From the NCBI GenBank assembly GCA_051649305.1, contig JBOFGV010000110.1:9006-73005 (forward strand): DNA of 64,000 nucleotides, read 5' to 3'. The DNA is from JADCCX01 sp051649305. Lineage in GTDB: Bacteria; Pseudomonadota; Alphaproteobacteria; Rhizobiales; Beijerinckiaceae. A program made the translations under genes and the position numbers. A model generated the notes under the pieces. That model did not search any database. It saw only the letters and a program-made list of their open reading frames with translations, and was not told the origin of the DNA. Below, piece by piece: positions 61,594 to 64,000 of this stretch; the first letter of the stretch is position 1; the number at the start of each line of letters is the position of its first letter.

Positions 61594-62391
61594 TTGGCAA
61601 CGCCCATCCGCATTGAAAACCCGCAAGATCCGCGAATAGAAGCTTATTGCGACATTCAGGAGCGGGACCTTGTCGGGCGACAGGGCCGTTTCATCGTCGA
61701 AGGCGAGGTGGCGCTGTCGCTGATGCTGAAGCGCAGCCGCTTTCCGCTGGAGTCGGTCCTGATGTCAGACAAGCGCGCGGTGGGCTCAGCTGACTTGGTG
61801 GCACGCATCCCACATGAAAAGCCGTTTTATGTCGTCTCCGATCGCACCATGGAGAAGATCGTCGGTTTTCACCTTCATCGCGGCATTCTGGCCGTTGGGA
61901 AAACACTTGCCGCGAGCAGCGCTGGTATCATCGATCAGCTGCCGGCAAAGGCGCTGGTGGTGGTCTGCGTCGGCATCGCCAACCACGACAATATGGGCGG
62001 CATATTCCGGAACGCCGCTGCCTTTGGTGTTGATGCTGTGCTGCTGGATGAAACCTGCTGCGATCCGCTATATCGCAAGGCCATCCGCGTTTCGGTGGGC
62101 TCAACACTTATGGTGCCGTTTGCGCGCGGGGGAACCGCTGAGGGATTGGTGGCAGCCTTGCAAAAGGCGGGCTTTCAAAGCCTTGCGCTCAGTCCCGCTG
62201 GATCAACCGATATCGCGGACATTGTCCCGCAACAACGCACCGCGCTGTTCCTGGGAACTGAGGGTGAAGGCCTGCCGCAGCACCTGCTTTGCACCATGCA
62301 AACGACACGTATTCCCATGGCTGCAAACTTTGACTCCCTCAACGTTGCAACCACCAGCGGCATTGTTTTGAGCCATTTCTTCAGAAAATAG
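61594..62391 (+). CDS. TrmH-family RNA methyltransferase (SpoU)
   Basis: A 265-residue SPOUT enzyme that would 2'-O-methylate tRNA or rRNA. The three motifs are NHDNMGGIFRNAAAFGVDAV, FLGTEGEGLPQHLL and IPMAANFDSLNVATTSGIVL, forming the knot that binds SAM. The N-terminal half is a substrate-binding extension. The proposed start is TTG at 61594, with AGGAAG ten bases upstream, giving ATPIRIENPQDPRI; no ATG is present early in the frame, which opens at 61564. It diverges from the ABC-F gene. Confidence 0.88.
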   Translation: MATPIRIENPQDPRIEAYCDIQERDLVGRQGRFIVEGEVALSLMLKRSRFPLESVLMSDKRAVGSADLVARIPHEKPFYVVSDRTMEKIVGFHLHRGILAVGKTLAASSAGIIDQLPAKALVVVCVGIANHDNMGGIFRNAAAFGVDAVLLDETCCDPLYRKAIRVSVGSTLMVPFARGGTAEGLVAALQKAGFQSLALSPAGSTDIADIVPQQRTALFLGTEGEGLPQHLLCTMQTTRIPMAANFDSLNVATTSGIVLSHFFRK

Positions 62392-62555
62392 AGCTGTTTT
62401 CCGGTTGCGCACCCTGATTTCTCTGAGTTGTTTCAAGGCGCTGGATCAGCTTTTATTGAACCCGAGCTTCTTTGAACTTTGTTGATGATGCACTGACGTT
62501 GCGTCAGGCGCTCCTGAAGACATGAAGCCAGAAAGCGTGTTCTTGTGTTGCGGCA

Positions 62556-63374
62556 ATGAATGTCTGGAAAACACCATCATTGCGAACCTTCAGTATCTGC
62601 CTGGCAGCAAGCGTTGTGCTGTCCGCGGCACCCGCCAAAGCCGGAGCATGGCTTGTCGAGACAGGCCGTGGCCAGATCATCTTTTCATCCAGCCTGACAG
62701 ACTCAACGCAGCGGTTTGACCGCAAAGGCAAGCCACGCCGCACCGATCGCTTTTCCAAACAGGAAGGCCTGACCTTGATCGAGTACGGCCTTCATGAGCG
62801 CATCACAGTGATTGGTGCGCTGGGCACACAGAGATCGATGTTCCTGGTGGATGACTCTGTTGCGCAGGTCAATCTCTACGCGGGCACGGCGGGTTTGCGC
62901 ACATTGCTGTGGCAAGGTTCCGGCGCTGTTCTGTCAGCGCAAGGCACATTCACAGCGCGCGCCGAACGGGCGACACCCTCCGACATTCGAAAGATGGAGC
63001 CCCGCACAGAGGCAGACCTTCGTCTGCTGGCGGGCTATGGCTTTGCCTTTGGCGAGATGACGGGCTTTGCCGAAGTGCAGAGCGGCTACCGTTGGCACAG
63101 CAGTGGACGGGCGAGCGAGTTTCGCCTTGATGCAACCCTTGGCTTCCGCCCCTTCCCTACTGTGTTGTTGCTGGCGCAGTCGTTCAATACCATCGCCCTG
63201 ACACGGGATTCGCGCTTCGCCATGCCAGCCCCGCGCCAGCACAAGATACAACTCGCGGGTGTGGTGGACATAACCCAGCGCATGTCTGTGCAGCTTGGCG
63301 TTTTCACAAGCATACGCGGGCGCGAAAGCCTGAAGGAGCGCGGAGCGATGATGGCTGTGTGGCGGAAGTTTTAG
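62556..63374 (+). CDS. Exported beta-barrel-like protein of unknown function
   Basis: A 272-residue protein with a signal peptide (about residues 1-29, ending APAKAGA). The mature part alternates polar and hydrophobic residues in long strands (GQIIFSSSLTDS, GLTLIEYGLHERITVIGAL, QVNLYAGTAGLRTLL, SEFRLDATLGFRPFPTVLLLAQS) and ends in KF, close to the aromatic C-terminus of outer membrane proteins. This points to an outer membrane beta barrel, but no family is recognised. It is followed directly by the second ParDE module on the other strand. Confidence 0.7.
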   Translation: MNVWKTPSLRTFSICLAASVVLSAAPAKAGAWLVETGRGQIIFSSSLTDSTQRFDRKGKPRRTDRFSKQEGLTLIEYGLHERITVIGALGTQRSMFLVDDSVAQVNLYAGTAGLRTLLWQGSGAVLSAQGTFTARAERATPSDIRKMEPRTEADLRLLAGYGFAFGEMTGFAEVQSGYRWHSSGRASEFRLDATLGFRPFPTVLLLAQSFNTIALTRDSRFAMPAPRQHKIQLAGVVDITQRMSVQLGVFTSIRGRESLKERGAMMAVWRKF

Positions 63375-63382
63375 AGGGGGGA

Positions 63383-63679
63383 CTATCTAGGCATCAAATG
63401 CGCATCAACATCCATCGCGCTGTGCAGCACCCGCAAAACAGTGATTTGACTTTCCCGTACATGGTAGAAAATCAGATAGTTCCCGTGAACAACACGGCGA
63501 ATGCCTGTTTTGCTGTACCGGGGAAGAACGGCATAAGCCAAAGGGGCAATCTTCAATGCTGCACATCTTTGCTCCAGTTCACCTACAAAACTGATTGCCC
63601 TTTCAGGGTTTTCTTTCGCAATGCTGACAACGATCTGACGCAGATCATTCCGTGCCTTGCCTGTAAATGCCAGAATCAA
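63383..63679 (-). CDS. RelE/ParE-family toxin
   Basis: A 98-residue toxin. Recognisable regions are TGKARNDLRQIVVSIAKENPE, ALKIAPLAYAVLPRY and the core GIRRVVHGNYLIFYHVRESQITVLRVLHSAMD, all typical of ParE. The start is TTG at 63679, whose TTGA overlaps the antitoxin stop, so the toxin is translated only with the antitoxin. Known relatives poison gyrase. It is complete and probably active. Confidence 0.9.
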   Translation of the reverse strand: MILAFTGKARNDLRQIVVSIAKENPERAISFVGELEQRCAALKIAPLAYAVLPRYSKTGIRRVVHGNYLIFYHVRESQITVLRVLHSAMDVDAHLMPR

Positions 63680-63924
63680 GCAGCGGCCCCGGTCGCAAGC
63701 GCCTTCAGTTCTTTGAACACATCATCAGCCGGAACAAGACGTCCGGCCTCGGCATCAGCCAAACCAGCAGCCAGCGCTTCATCCAGCAGTGCAAGGCGCT
63801 TCTCGCGCTCTTCAACCAGCCGGATGCCTTCACGGATCACTTCGCTTTTCGAGTTGTAACGACCCGATTCAACGAGCTTCACGACGACAGTTTCAAGATT
63901 TCCGAGGGCGACGCTGCTGGGCAT
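63676..63924 (-). CDS. ParD-family antitoxin
   Basis: An 82-residue antitoxin. The ribbon-helix-helix is VALGNLETVVVKLVESGRYN followed by SKSEVIREGIRLVEERE, closely matching ParD. The acidic tail (AGLADAEAGRLVPADDVFKEL) would bind the toxin. The ATG at 63924 follows AAGAGG; the frame is open to 63966 but those codons lie over an operator-like palindrome. It is coupled to the toxin gene by overlap. Confidence 0.9.
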   Translation of the reverse strand: MPSSVALGNLETVVVKLVESGRYNSKSEVIREGIRLVEEREKRLALLDEALAAGLADAEAGRLVPADDVFKELKALATGAAA

Positions 63925-63946
63925 GATATGACCTCTTGCGAGAAAT

Positions 63947-63963
63947 ATGATAATTATTATCAT
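63947..63963. promoter_or_regulatory. Operator-like palindrome upstream of the second ParDE module
   Basis: ATGATAATTATTATCAT is a perfect palindrome (eight bases, one centre base, eight bases), 23 bases upstream of the antitoxin ATG. AT-rich promoter elements overlap it. ParD proteins repress their own operon by binding such sites. Between it and the window end I see nothing more. Confidence 0.6.
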
Positions 63964-64000
63964 CAAAGGAAGGGTTCGTCTATAACTTCGAGGTGCATAG

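Noticed and set aside
62392..62555. tRNA or other stable RNA in the gap before the beta-barrel-like gene
   Set aside because: No cloverleaf could be drawn; only a short TGACGTTGCGTCA palindrome is present.

Overview
The window looks like chromosome from an alphaproteobacterium, most likely of the order Hyphomicrobiales (Rhizobiales). This is inferred from gene content, without a database search: a ChpT-type phosphotransferase of the CtrA relay, EipA (DUF1134), a hisB-DUF2628-hisH-hisA operon, the rpmH-rnpA-yidC block, an alphaproteobacterial GyrB, an intracellular PHA depolymerase, and short palindromic intergenic elements of the kind common in that order. Coding density is high, GC is moderately high throughout, and most genes are housekeeping. 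The main exception is an AT-rich patch at about 22.1-23.0 kb.

Layout. 0-2.6 kb: the cut-off start of a TctC/Bug solute-binding protein, then a chemoreceptor gene broken by one frameshift, with a CtrA-like box between them. 2.7-10 kb: fabI, a histidine phosphatase, trxB, an ELM1-like gene, an Lrp regulator, a membrane/spermidine-synthase fusion, a small exported protein and greA. 10.4-12.8 kb: rpmH-rnpA-yidC. 13-21.1 kb: a probable pyrimidine-breakdown locus with an NMT1-type ABC importer (ATPase, two permeases, binding protein), a LysE-type exporter, dihydropyrimidinase and a beta-ureidopropionase-type hydrolase. Two palindromic elements and a HigBA toxin-antitoxin module interrupt it. 21.3-23 kb: a ParDE module, a MITE-like element and a decayed AbiJ-type abortive-infection gene attached to the end of gyrB.

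23-36.8 kb: gyrB, a glycine-zipper protein, dsbB-like, yqaA-like, rluD-like, pyrF, a PfkB kinase, a three-gene set (TVP38 protein, disulfide oxidoreductase, histidine kinase), a probable small RNA with a strong terminator, an SDR, a cation transporter and phaZ with a possible PhaR operator. 36.8-49.4 kb: a YgjP-type peptidase, the his genes, prmB, a Tat-exported 5'-nucleotidase-like protein, ung, ggt, chpT, cysQ, a YHS protein, eipA and a membrane coiled-coil protein. 49.6-64 kb: an unusual FAD-oxidoreductase/methyltransferase fusion, hrpB, DUF1499, an M48 peptidase paired with DUF898, a soluble PhoR-like kinase overlapping a flippase-like gene, an ABC-F ATPase, an rRNA/tRNA methyltransferase, a beta-barrel-like exported protein and a second ParDE module.

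The items most worth follow-up are the oxidoreductase-methyltransferase fusion, the higBA control region (two perfect or near-perfect operators over a promoter that points to an ACG start for HigB), the decayed AbiJ gene, and the orphan plus-strand terminator that implies a small RNA. No rRNA, tRNA, CRISPR array, insertion sequence or prophage was recognised.
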